Shown piece by piece: positions 1 to 5,689 of a stretch of 11,982 bases of DNA. The DNA lies in the NCBI GenBank assembly GCA_903861235.1, contig CAIOTP010000071.1:1-11982 (forward strand), in the 5' to 3' direction. The notes below the pieces were generated by a model. That model was given only the letters and a program-made list of their open reading frames with translations. It did not search any database and was not told the DNA's origin. The stretch is from an uncultured bacterium (lineage in GTDB: Bacteria > Planctomycetota > Phycisphaerae > Phycisphaerales > SM1A02). A program made the translations under genes and the position numbers. The first letter of the stretch is position 1; each line of letters begins with the position of its first letter.

Positions 1-235
1 AGATGGTGTCGGCGCCGATCACGAAGGCGTCGCCGATCCGCGCCGCGTGGGCCTCGCACACGCTGACGGCCTTGGCACGGGCCAGCGAGGCGGACACCTC
101 GGACGGGTCGCCCTCGGGTGGCCGCGCGGGATCGTCGACCGGCGCCTCGATGCTCTCGAACGGCACGCCCTCGCGTCGCAGGATCTCCATGCGGCGCGGC
201 GAACGGCTCGCCAGCACGATGCGGGTGCCGCTCAC
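1..235 (-). CDS. maf: Maf-family nucleotide pyrophosphatase, N-terminal part (gene runs off the left edge)
   Basis: Maf/YhdE proteins hydrolyse non-canonical or modified nucleoside triphosphates to monophosphates in the cytoplasm (house-cleaning, sometimes septum-related). Only the first 78 codons are present. The family signature SRSPRR lies at residues 10-15 after a short beta strand (IVLA), an LARAKA segment is at 51-56, and the partial sequence ends in GADTI (74-78), which carries the expected catalytic aspartate. The usual length is about 190-200 residues, so roughly 60% lies outside the window. GTG at 235-233 is chosen because it overlaps the upstream heptosyltransferase stop as GTGA, a typical translational-coupling arrangement; an in-frame GTG one codon earlier (238) is equally possible. 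Substrate preference (dTTP/UTP versus m7GTP type) cannot be judged from this fragment. Confidence 0.9.
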   Translation of the reverse strand, partial: MSGTRIVLASRSPRRMEILRREGVPFESIEAPVDDPARPPEGDPSEVSASLARAKAVSVCEAHAARIGDAFVIGADTI

Positions 236-1269
236 CACCTCGGCCCCCGGTCCAGCTCGACGGCCAGCCGCCTTCGGACCGCCTCCACGCTGATCGCGTT
301 CATGCGGGATTGCAGAGCGTCGTCGCGGTAGGCGTGCGGATCCGAGGGCGCGGGACCGGGCGCCGCCTCCACGCTCTCGGCACGCCGATAGGGCCCCACG
401 ACCGACGGATCGGTGGCCCCGTACAGGCCCACCAGCGGCCGGCCCAGGCCCGCCGCCGCATGCACCGCCGCCGAATCGTTGGCCACCACCGCGTCGGCGG
501 TCGCGATCGCCGCCAGCCATTCCGCCAGCGACAGCTCGCCGCACAAGTTCACCACGCCGCCGGGCGGCATGGCCGCAGCCACCTGGGCCCGCTCGCTCGG
601 TGCACCCACCATGGCCACCTTGCGTCCCTCGGCCAGCAGCGCAGCGGCCAGCTCACGAAAGCGGGCCGCCGGCCATCGCTTGGCGGTCCAGCGGCTGGTG
701 GGCGCAAGCAGGATGAAGCCTGCATCCAGGCCCTGGCGAGTCGCGCGACGACTCCAGGACTCCTGCGCGACAGGCGCCACGTGCACACGCGCGTCGCGCA
801 CCGGAGGAATGCCCGCGTCCTCCAGCAGACCCAGCATGGACTCGGTCGCGTCCGCCACCGTTCGGCGAGGGTGTCGCTCGTTCGCGCCCAGCCAGGCCAG
901 TTCCCTGGCGTCCGACCAGCCCACGCGTCGAGGGGCTCCGCAGGCATGAAGAAAGAACCCGCTGCGAAGGAGCCCCTGCAGATCGATGGCCAGTCCATAG
1001 CCCGCCGATCGGAGCTGGCCCGCGAAGCGACGCACATCCGCCAGCACCGCCGGACTCCACCAGGCCCGCCAAGCCCGCCGAGGAAACGTGACGACACGCG
1101 TGACGCCGGGATGGGCCCGCACGGCATCGGCGAAGTCGTCCTGCACCAGCCAGTCGAGTTCGGCCTGTGGGAAGGCGGCCCGAAGGCTGGCGGCCACCGG
1201 CATGCTTCGCAGCACGTCGCCCAGGGCGCTGGGTTTCACCAGAAGGATGCGGCCGGGAAGGGCTCCCAT
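232..1269 (-). CDS. Glycosyltransferase family 9 protein (LPS heptosyltransferase-like)
   Basis: Family-9 transferases of the WaaC/WaaF type add ADP-heptose, or related sugars, to the lipopolysaccharide core at the inner face of the cytoplasmic membrane. The 345-residue protein has the family's GT-B layout. The N-terminal Rossmann strand RILLVKPSALGDVL (7-20) carries the conserved GD, IDLQGLLRSG is at 95-104, the nucleotide-sugar lysine lies in TSRWTAKRWP (191-200), and the C-terminal donor-site motif ANDSAAVHAAAGLGRP is at 263-278. ATG at 1269 begins nine bases before the first Rossmann motif. An in-frame TTG at 1278 is an alternative: it has AAAGGGA eight bases upstream, whereas the ATG fits a leaderless start because TACAGT lies 8 nt before it. 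The stop overlaps the maf start by 4 bp, so the two are probably co-transcribed. The exact acceptor and sugar are not determinable. Confidence 0.9.
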   Translation of the reverse strand: MGALPGRILLVKPSALGDVLRSMPVAASLRAAFPQAELDWLVQDDFADAVRAHPGVTRVVTFPRRAWRAWWSPAVLADVRRFAGQLRSAGYGLAIDLQGLLRSGFFLHACGAPRRVGWSDARELAWLGANERHPRRTVADATESMLGLLEDAGIPPVRDARVHVAPVAQESWSRRATRQGLDAGFILLAPTSRWTAKRWPAARFRELAAALLAEGRKVAMVGAPSERAQVAAAMPPGGVVNLCGELSLAEWLAAIATADAVVANDSAAVHAAAGLGRPLVGLYGATDPSVVGPYRRAESVEAAPGPAPSDPHAYRDDALQSRMNAISVEAVRRRLAVELDRGPRW

Positions 1270-1277
1270 GCGAATCA

Positions 1278-1283
1278 ACTGTA
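1278..1283 (-). promoter_or_regulatory. Candidate -10 element for the heptosyltransferase-maf operon
   Basis: On the minus strand TACAGT (TANNNT pattern) ends 8 nt before the ATG at 1269. A -10 box at this distance would place transcription initiation at or next to the start codon and give a leaderless mRNA. No convincing -35 hexamer is seen. The box overlaps the candidate plus-strand -10 of the kinase gene. Confidence 0.3.
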
Positions 1284-1287
1284 TAGT
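1282..1287 (+). promoter_or_regulatory. Candidate -10 element for the kinase gene
   Basis: TATAGT matches the -10 consensus in 5 of 6 bases. It is one of few AT-rich hexamers here and lies in the 50-bp gap between divergent genes. The start codon at 1320 would follow about 26 nt after the expected initiation point. No clear -35 was found. Confidence 0.35.
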
Positions 1288-1319
1288 CCCTTTCCTTCTC
1301 GCCCCGCGGAACCGAGACC

Positions 1320-2600
1320 GTGCCCGAACCCAGTGCCACCCCATCCGGCAATCCCCGCCCCACCGGCGGCAGTCCTGGCGACAGCGCCGCGGGACGCTCC
1401 GGCGGTGACACCATGATGGGCCGCGTGGTGGTGGAGCGTGGCTGGGCCACCCGCGAGGAGGTGGACAAGTGCCGCGAGATCCAGCAGCGCCTGCCCCCCG
1501 GCACCAAGCTCACGGATGTCCTGGTGCAGAAGGAGGTGGTCACGCGTCGGCAGCTCGCCCGGCTGCAGAAGGAGATGGAGGCGGACAAGGGCCAGGGCGC
1601 CATTCCCGGTTACCAGATGATCCGCAAGCTCGGCGCGGGCGCCATGGCCACGGTGTTCCTGGCCAAGCAGATCTCGCTCGACCGCATGGTGGCCATCAAG
1701 ATCCTGCCCCGCAAGTTCAGCAGCGATCCCAAGTTCATCGAGCGCTTCTACAAGGAAGGCCGCGCAGCCGCCAAGCTCAACGACCAGCACATCGTCGGCG
1801 CGCTCGACGTGGGACAGGCGGGCGAGCACCACTACTTCGTCATGGAGTACGTGGACGGCGACACCGTGCACGAACGCATCCAGGCGGCCCGCCGCATGCC
1901 GGAGCGCGAGGCTCTCATGATCACCAAGCAGGTGGCCAAGGCGCTCCGCCACGCCCACGAGAAGGGCTTCATCCACCGCGACATCAAGCCCAAGAACATC
2001 ATGATCAGCAAGGCGGGCGTGGCCAAGCTGGCGGATCTGGGCCTTGCTCGCGCCGTGAGCGACCGCGAAGCCGCCGAGGCGGAGGCCGGGAAGGCCTTCG
2101 GAACCCCGTACTACATCAGCCCCGAGCAGGCCAAGGGCCTGCCGGACGTCACGCCCGCCGCCGACATCTACGGGCTGGGCGCGACCTTCTATCACATGCT
2201 GACCGGGCGGGTGCCCTTCGAAGGCAAGAACCCCACCGAGGTGATGCGCAAGCACCTGAACGAGGCGCTCACCCCCCCGGACCACCTGGTGCCCGAGCTC
2301 TCGCACGCGTCCGCCCTCATCGTGGAGATGATGATGGCGAAGGATGCGCGCGACCGCTACCAGAACGCCTCGCAGCTGCTCGAGGACCTCGACGCGGCCC
2401 TGGAAGGCCGGGATCCGGTGCACGCTCGTCCCACCGAGGCCTTCGTCTCCACGCTCGAGTCGTCGCCGGAGGCCGACGGCGACACGCCGGTGCCGGTGCT
2501 GGCGGGCAGCTCCGGCCCCGACTGGAAGCTGATCACGCTGGGCGCCCTGCTGGTGGTCAGCGCGCTGCTGAACCTGGTCCAGTTCCTTGCCCGCAAGTGA
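1320..2600 (+). CDS. Hanks-type serine/threonine protein kinase with MshEN/GspE-like N-terminus and C-terminal membrane anchor
   Basis: This is a membrane-tethered Ser/Thr kinase of 426 residues. Residues 1-31 are a Pro/Ser/Gly-rich, probably disordered leader. Residues 33-88 form a small helical region with two half-repeats (xGxxxVExGxxTxEE..., then LTDVLVQKEVVTRRQL) resembling the N-terminal domain of GspE/PilB/MshE ATPases. The kinase core spans about 99-362: glycine loop GAGAMATV (105-112), AIK lysine K127, helix-C glutamate E146, catalytic loop HRDIKPKN (219-226), DLG (239-241, the common bacterial form of DFG), activation segment GTPYYISPEQ (261-270) and ADIYGLG (281-287). A hydrophobic segment at about 404-422 followed by ARK ends the protein, so there is no extracytoplasmic sensor. 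All catalytic residues are present, so it should be active. GTG 1320 is used; ATG at 1413 or 1416, just before the GspE-like part, is a real alternative. Substrates are unknown. Confidence 0.93.
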   Translation: MPEPSATPSGNPRPTGGSPGDSAAGRSGGDTMMGRVVVERGWATREEVDKCREIQQRLPPGTKLTDVLVQKEVVTRRQLARLQKEMEADKGQGAIPGYQMIRKLGAGAMATVFLAKQISLDRMVAIKILPRKFSSDPKFIERFYKEGRAAAKLNDQHIVGALDVGQAGEHHYFVMEYVDGDTVHERIQAARRMPEREALMITKQVAKALRHAHEKGFIHRDIKPKNIMISKAGVAKLADLGLARAVSDREAAEAEAGKAFGTPYYISPEQAKGLPDVTPAADIYGLGATFYHMLTGRVPFEGKNPTEVMRKHLNEALTPPDHLVPELSHASALIVEMMMAKDARDRYQNASQLLEDLDAALEGRDPVHARPTEAFVSTLESSPEADGDTPVPVLAGSSGPDWKLITLGALLVVSALLNLVQFLARK

Positions 2601-2614
2601 GGCGATCGCCTCAC
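2597..2614. repeat. Perfect 18-bp palindrome containing both convergent stop codons
   Basis: GTGAGGCGATCGCCTCAC is identical to its reverse complement. Its left TGA is the kinase stop and its right TCA is the RidA stop read on the minus strand, so the 10-bp gap between the two genes is entirely within it. As RNA it can form a 7-bp stem with a GATC loop on either strand. There is no U-tract on either side, so intrinsic termination is uncertain. Confidence 0.8.
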
Positions 2615-3075
2615 GCCACCTCGGCGAGCAGCTCCACCTCCACGCAGGCTCCCAGGGGCAGGGCGATGTTGCCCACCGCGGCCCGCGCGTGCCGACCCTC
2701 GTCGCCGAAGACCTGCTGGAGCAGTTCGCTCGCGCCGTTGGCGACCTTGGGCTGGTCCGTGAAGCCGGCCTCGCTGCAGACGAAGACGCCCACCCGCACG
2801 ATCCGCCTCACCCGGTCCAGGCCACCCGCGGCATCCGCGAGCACCGCGAGACCGTTCAGGGCCGCCTGCCGAGCCGCGTCCGCGGCCGTCTCGATGGACA
2901 CCTGCCCGGGCACCGCGCCCTTGGCCACCATGGCCCCGTCCCTCATCGGCAGCTGGCCGCTCACGAAGACCAGGTTGCCGACCTTGGCAAAGGGCACGTA
3001 GGCCGCCACGGGCTTGGGAGCCGGGGGCAGGGAGAGTCCGAGAGCCGCGAGACGCTGGGAGGGAGTCTGGTTCAT
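2611..3075 (-). CDS. RidA/YjgF/UK114-family protein
   Basis: RidA-family trimers hydrolyse reactive enamine/imine intermediates such as 2-aminoacrylate in the cytoplasm. This 154-residue protein has the typical opening of a RidA subgroup: SQRLAALGLSLPP (6-18), PVAAYVPFAKVGNLVFVSGQLP (22-43) and a helix AARQAALNGLAVL (67-79). The segment HARAAVGNIALPLGACVEVELLA (129-151) is the C-terminal active-site part, with R131 at the position of the substrate-carboxylate-binding arginine. The subgroup is longer than canonical RidA (about 128 residues) and not all members are proven imine deaminases. ATG at 3075 gives a start matching the family; an upstream in-frame extension to 3159 has no family character. 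The gene converges on the kinase and is divergent from the pilin-like genes. Confidence 0.88.
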   Translation of the reverse strand: MNQTPSQRLAALGLSLPPAPKPVAAYVPFAKVGNLVFVSGQLPMRDGAMVAKGAVPGQVSIETAADAARQAALNGLAVLADAAGGLDRVRRIVRVGVFVCSEAGFTDQPKVANGASELLQQVFGDEGRHARAAVGNIALPLGACVEVELLAEVA

Positions 3076-3133
3076 CCGGGCATCTTCGCGGAACCGGGCC
3101 CATCCCGCCACCGAAGCGGCAGCGTGGAGCTTT

Positions 3134-3147
3134 CCCTTTGCAAAGGG
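3134..3147. promoter_or_regulatory. 14-bp perfect palindrome, possible operator
   Basis: CCCTTTGCAAAGGG is self-complementary and lies one base upstream of the TTGACT -35 candidate at 3149. It sits between the divergent RidA and pilin-like genes. The symmetry and position fit a dimeric regulator site, but no second copy was found in the window and no regulator is assigned. Confidence 0.4.
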
Positions 3148-3148
3148 C

Positions 3149-3176
3149 TTGACTCCCATTTGGACTCGGTTAGTTT
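3149..3176 (+). promoter_or_regulatory. Candidate promoter for the pilin-like genes
   Basis: TTGACT (5 of 6 bases of TTGACA) is followed after 16 bases by TAGTTT, a weak TANNNT-type -10, within the most AT-rich stretch of this intergenic region. Initiation would be near 3183, giving a 5' leader of about 360 nt before the first pilin-like start at 3547. The -10 match is poor. Confidence 0.35.
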
Positions 3177-3179
3177 TCC

Positions 3180-3546
3180 CGATTCCACTTCACTGGTCGC
3201 GTCTGGCCATATCTGCACGGCCTCGGCCGGCACCATGCCCTGATTTCGCCGGAATCCCGGCGGCTCATTCCCCAGACCCGACCGACAACCAGCGTCCACG
3301 CCCCGCAGGCCTTGGCCCGTGGGGCGGTGTCGGTCGGTGGTCGGGTTCCAAGCCCACCCCCGCCAACATGGCAAGGGCACGCGGTCCGGGACGCGACGCC
3401 CCATCGTGCATTCCCCCGCCTGGCGGCCGGGGGATTCCGGCCATCGGCTCCGAACGCGTTCGGACGCCGGCGGCATCCTCGCTCGCGGTCCTCGCCTGGG
3501 CCGCATCTCCGCAGTCGGGACCCGGTCCCGAGAGAGACTCAAGATC
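3180..3546 (+). other. Gene-free, highly structured region; possible leader RNA of the pilin-like operon
   Basis: No convincing coding sequence lies between 3076 and 3546. The stretch contains several inverted repeats. These are a hairpin CGCCGG-AATC-CCGGCG (3247-3262), 10-bp arms 3278-3287/3328-3337, a stem of 8 bp with one bulge at 3413-3433, a perfect 16-bp palindrome TCCGAACGCGTTCGGA (3449-3464), and an 8-bp-arm hairpin 3515-3531 just before the GAGAGA ribosome-binding candidate (3532-3537). In addition, 3248-3258 is perfectly complementary over 11 bp to 3431-3441. That pairing would exclude the first local hairpin and disturb the third. No known riboswitch class was recognised; the c-di-GMP (GEMM) consensus was looked for and not seen. 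GC-rich sequence forms stems easily, so RNA function is inference. Confidence 0.4.
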
Positions 3547-4569
3547 ATGCGCAACAACCGCGGCTTCACCCTCATCGAGCTCCTCGTCGTCATCGCGATC
3601 ATCGCCCTGCTCATCGGCCTGCTGCTCCCGGCCCTCTCCAAGGCCCAGCAGAACGCCAAGGAGGTCAAGGATCGCGCCCAGGTCAAGCAGATCCACCAGG
3701 CCATGCTGGTGGACGCCAACAACGACAAGAGCGGTCGCCTGCCCACCCCGGGCCTGATCGACCGCCTCGGCGTCCGGCAGGGCACCACCACGGTGCAGGA
3801 GCCCGGTGCGGGTCCTGAAGCCCTGGCCATGAACCACACCCGGTCGCTGTTCAGCTGCATGATCGCCAAGCAGTACTTCAACCCGGACCTGTGCATCGGA
3901 CCGACCGAGACCAATCCCATCGTGGTCGAGATGGGCACCGCGGGCACCCTGCCCTACAACTTCAGCGCCTACAACGTGGCGGCCGACACCTACTGGGACT
4001 ACAACTTCGGCGACAACATCGCCCTGGCCCAGATGAACACCGGCCAGAAGGGCAACAAGGTCCCGCAGGAGCCCAACACCACGACCACGGCTCCCGGCTA
4101 CTCCAACGTGTCGTACGCCAACCTGGGCCTCTGGGGTCTCCGCAAGGAAGTCCAGTGGCGCAACACCAACGACGCCACCAAGCCGCTCATGGGAACCCGC
4201 GGCCTTGATCCCCGTCGCCGCACGGATCAGAACTACATGAACCTCAGCTACGCCACCAGCCTGGTCGGGCCGAAGAACCAGTGGAACGGCAACATCTGCT
4301 TCGCCGACAACCACATCGACCTGGTGACCAGCTTCAAGCCGGACGGCGTGGTGTACGAGTGCGGTGGCGAGGATTCCGCCCGCGACGACATGTACGACGC
4401 CGACACCGTCTTCAACGGCACCAAGTGCCTGCAGCGCGGCGGCACGGGCGGCACCACCGTGCTCCCGAAGTCCTCGGGCGACACCTGGCTGGGCGTCTTC
4501 TCGAAGCCCATCAGCGTCACCACCATCCAGGATCCGATCTTCGACTTCAAGTCGGACGGCACCCAGTGA
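3547..4569 (+). CDS. Prepilin-type N-terminal cleavage/methylation protein, copy 1
   Basis: This is a secreted type IV pilin/pseudopilin-like protein of 340 residues. The short leader MRNNRG is followed by FTLIELLVVIAII; a prepilin peptidase would cut after G6 and methylate F7, and the required glutamate is at +5 (E11). The hydrophobic helix runs to about residue 30 and continues into a polar helix (31-60). The C-terminal globular part has cysteines at 104, 116, 251, 272 and 294. It also has the motif W246-x-GNICF-x-DNHI257, which resembles the H-X9-DG region of planctomycetal DUF1559-type proteins but with DN in place of DG and no matching histidine. ATG 3547 is chosen because it starts the class III leader exactly, with GAGAGA nine bases upstream; longer in-frame starts would bury the cleavage site. 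It is followed after 62 bp by a paralogue. Assembly into a pilus or secretion pseudopilus cannot be decided. Confidence 0.92.
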   Translation: MRNNRGFTLIELLVVIAIIALLIGLLLPALSKAQQNAKEVKDRAQVKQIHQAMLVDANNDKSGRLPTPGLIDRLGVRQGTTTVQEPGAGPEALAMNHTRSLFSCMIAKQYFNPDLCIGPTETNPIVVEMGTAGTLPYNFSAYNVAADTYWDYNFGDNIALAQMNTGQKGNKVPQEPNTTTTAPGYSNVSYANLGLWGLRKEVQWRNTNDATKPLMGTRGLDPRRRTDQNYMNLSYATSLVGPKNQWNGNICFADNHIDLVTSFKPDGVVYECGGEDSARDDMYDADTVFNGTKCLQRGGTGGTTVLPKSSGDTWLGVFSKPISVTTIQDPIFDFKSDGTQ

Positions 4570-4590
4570 TCCCTGGAATCCGACACACGA

Positions 4591-4614
4591 ACCCGAACAT
4601 CAACCCGTACATCA
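4591..4614 (+). repeat. Tandem 12-bp direct repeat upstream of the second pilin-like gene
   Basis: ACCCGAACATCA (4591-4602) is followed immediately by ACCCGTACATCA (4603-4614), 11 of 12 bases identical. It lies in the 62-bp gap between the two pilin-like genes, 17 bp before the second start codon. It may be a slippage duplication. Confidence 0.6.
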
Positions 4615-4631
4615 GTCCAATGGAGAACACC

Positions 4632-5594
4632 ATGCGTCGCACCAAGGGATTCACGCTCATCGAGCTTCTGGTCGTGATGGCCATCATCTCGCTCCTGCTC
4701 GGCATCCTGCTCCCGGCCCTGAACAACGCTCGCGCCAAGGCTCGCGAGACCAAGGACGGAACCCAGATCAAGCAGGTCCACCAGTCCTGGGTCACCAAGA
4801 GCCTGGACAACCAGCAGGGCCGCTTCCCGCTGCCCGGCGAGATCAACCGCGTCGGCACCATCGTGGGCCGCGGTGCCGAGGACGAGTCGAAGAACGACCA
4901 CGCCAGCCTGTACTCCATGTGCGTGGCTCAGAACCTCTTCTCGCCGCAGATGCTGGTCAGCCCCAGCGAGTCGAGCGGTGCCGTGGCGGTCTGCTCGAAC
5001 TACGACTACACGCAGTTCAACCCGGCCAACGACGTCTTCTGGGACGGTGACCGCACCAATCCGGGCGGCCCGACCCCGTCGCAGCACGTGAACTTCACCA
5101 CGGATGTGGAGACCAAGAGCAACTCCAGCTACGGCGCCATGCCCCTGCTGCCCCGCGCGGCCAACGCCAAGCGGAGCAACCGTCGCGAGAACCACTGGAA
5201 GAACTCCTCCGACAGCCGCTTTGCGGTGCTCGGCAACCGAGGCGTCCAGAACGGCGTCGACAACGGCCCGGCCTACTCGGCCAGCAAGACCCTGGAGATC
5301 CACGGCGGCAAGAACTCCTGGGAAGGCAACATCTGCTTCAACGACAACCACATCCAGTTCGAGCGGACCTTCTTCCCGCTGGGCATGGCCTGCGTGCCCA
5401 GCGACCGTCCGCCTCCGGCCGGCGACACCTCCTGCGGCACGGGAACGGCGGCCGCTGGCCTGGGCTTCGACAACCTGTTCCGCGCCGACGACACGCAGAG
5501 CCAGACCGACTCGGTCCTCTGCCTCGTCCGCCGCGTGACCACGTCGGGCTCCGGCAGTTCGGCCACCACCACCCACGAGATGGGCTGGGACTGA
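4632..5594 (+). CDS. Prepilin-type N-terminal cleavage/methylation protein, copy 2
   Basis: This 320-residue paralogue of the preceding gene has leader MRRTKG, predicted cleavage after G6, and FTLIELLVVMAIIS with E11 at the +5 position. The similarity continues beyond the N-terminal helix: KQVHQSW matches KQIHQAM, YSMCVAQNLFSPQMLVSPSE (94-113) aligns with FSCMIAKQYFNPDLCIGPTE, LGNRG with MGTRG, and W230-x-GNICF-x-DNHI241 with the same motif in copy 1. Copy 2 keeps a histidine (H224) ahead of this motif, at a longer spacing than in the H-X9-DG family. GGAG at 4622-4625, six bases before ATG 4632, is a good ribosome-binding site and favours this start over the in-frame ATG at 4620. A strong terminator follows, so the pair probably forms one transcript. 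The shared secretion route is inferred from the leader; partners (prepilin peptidase, assembly ATPase) are not in the window. Confidence 0.92.
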   Translation: MRRTKGFTLIELLVVMAIISLLLGILLPALNNARAKARETKDGTQIKQVHQSWVTKSLDNQQGRFPLPGEINRVGTIVGRGAEDESKNDHASLYSMCVAQNLFSPQMLVSPSESSGAVAVCSNYDYTQFNPANDVFWDGDRTNPGGPTPSQHVNFTTDVETKSNSSYGAMPLLPRAANAKRSNRRENHWKNSSDSRFAVLGNRGVQNGVDNGPAYSASKTLEIHGGKNSWEGNICFNDNHIQFERTFFPLGMACVPSDRPPPAGDTSCGTGTAAAGLGFDNLFRADDTQSQTDSVLCLVRRVTTSGSGSSATTTHEMGWD

Positions 5595-5620
5595 ACCGCG
5601 GATCGATGTGACAGACTCCA

Positions 5621-5656
5621 AGGGGGCCGGCTCATGCCGGCCCCCTCTTCGCTTTT
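5621..5656 (+). terminator. Strong rho-independent terminator after the pilin-like genes
   Basis: AGGGGGCCGGC (5621-5631), loop TCAT (5632-5635) and GCCGGCCCCCT (5636-5646) form a perfect 11-bp stem followed by a T-rich tail (TCTTCGCTTTT). It lies 26 bp after the second pilin-like stop and separates this operon from nfeD. Confidence 0.88.
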
Positions 5657-5677
5657 CGGAGCAAACGCGAGCCGCCG

Positions 5678-5683
5678 TAGACT
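5678..5683 (+). promoter_or_regulatory. Candidate -10 element of the nfeD operon (leaderless type)
   Basis: TAGACT matches TANNNT (4 of 6 bases of TATAAT) and ends 6 nt before the GTG start at 5690. Transcription would begin at about the start codon. No Shine-Dalgarno sequence is visible in the same stretch, which fits a leaderless mRNA. No good -35 is seen. Confidence 0.35.
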
Positions 5684-5689
5684 GGCTTC

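Noticed and set aside
118..1416. 432-codon open frame on the plus strand
   Set aside because: It is the shadow of the heptosyltransferase gene, with a His/Arg/Pro-rich composition and no domain.
3076..3159. Upstream extension of the RidA gene to the ATG at 3159
   Set aside because: The extra 28 residues do not resemble the family and would overlap the 14-bp palindrome and promoter region.
3370..3445. c-di-GMP-I (GEMM) riboswitch upstream of pilin-like genes
   Set aside because: The location was suggestive, but the conserved internal-loop sequences and tetraloop/receptor of that class were not found.
3236..3480. Short upstream reading frames or a leader peptide before the pilin-like genes
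   Set aside because: ATG at 3236 is followed by a stop after two codons, and the ATG at 3368 opens a frame without a ribosome-binding site that runs through the pilin start out of frame.
3319..3546. In-frame N-terminal extension of the first pilin-like gene
   Set aside because: A 76-residue extension would place the prepilin cleavage site deep inside the protein; the class III leader begins exactly at ATG 3547.
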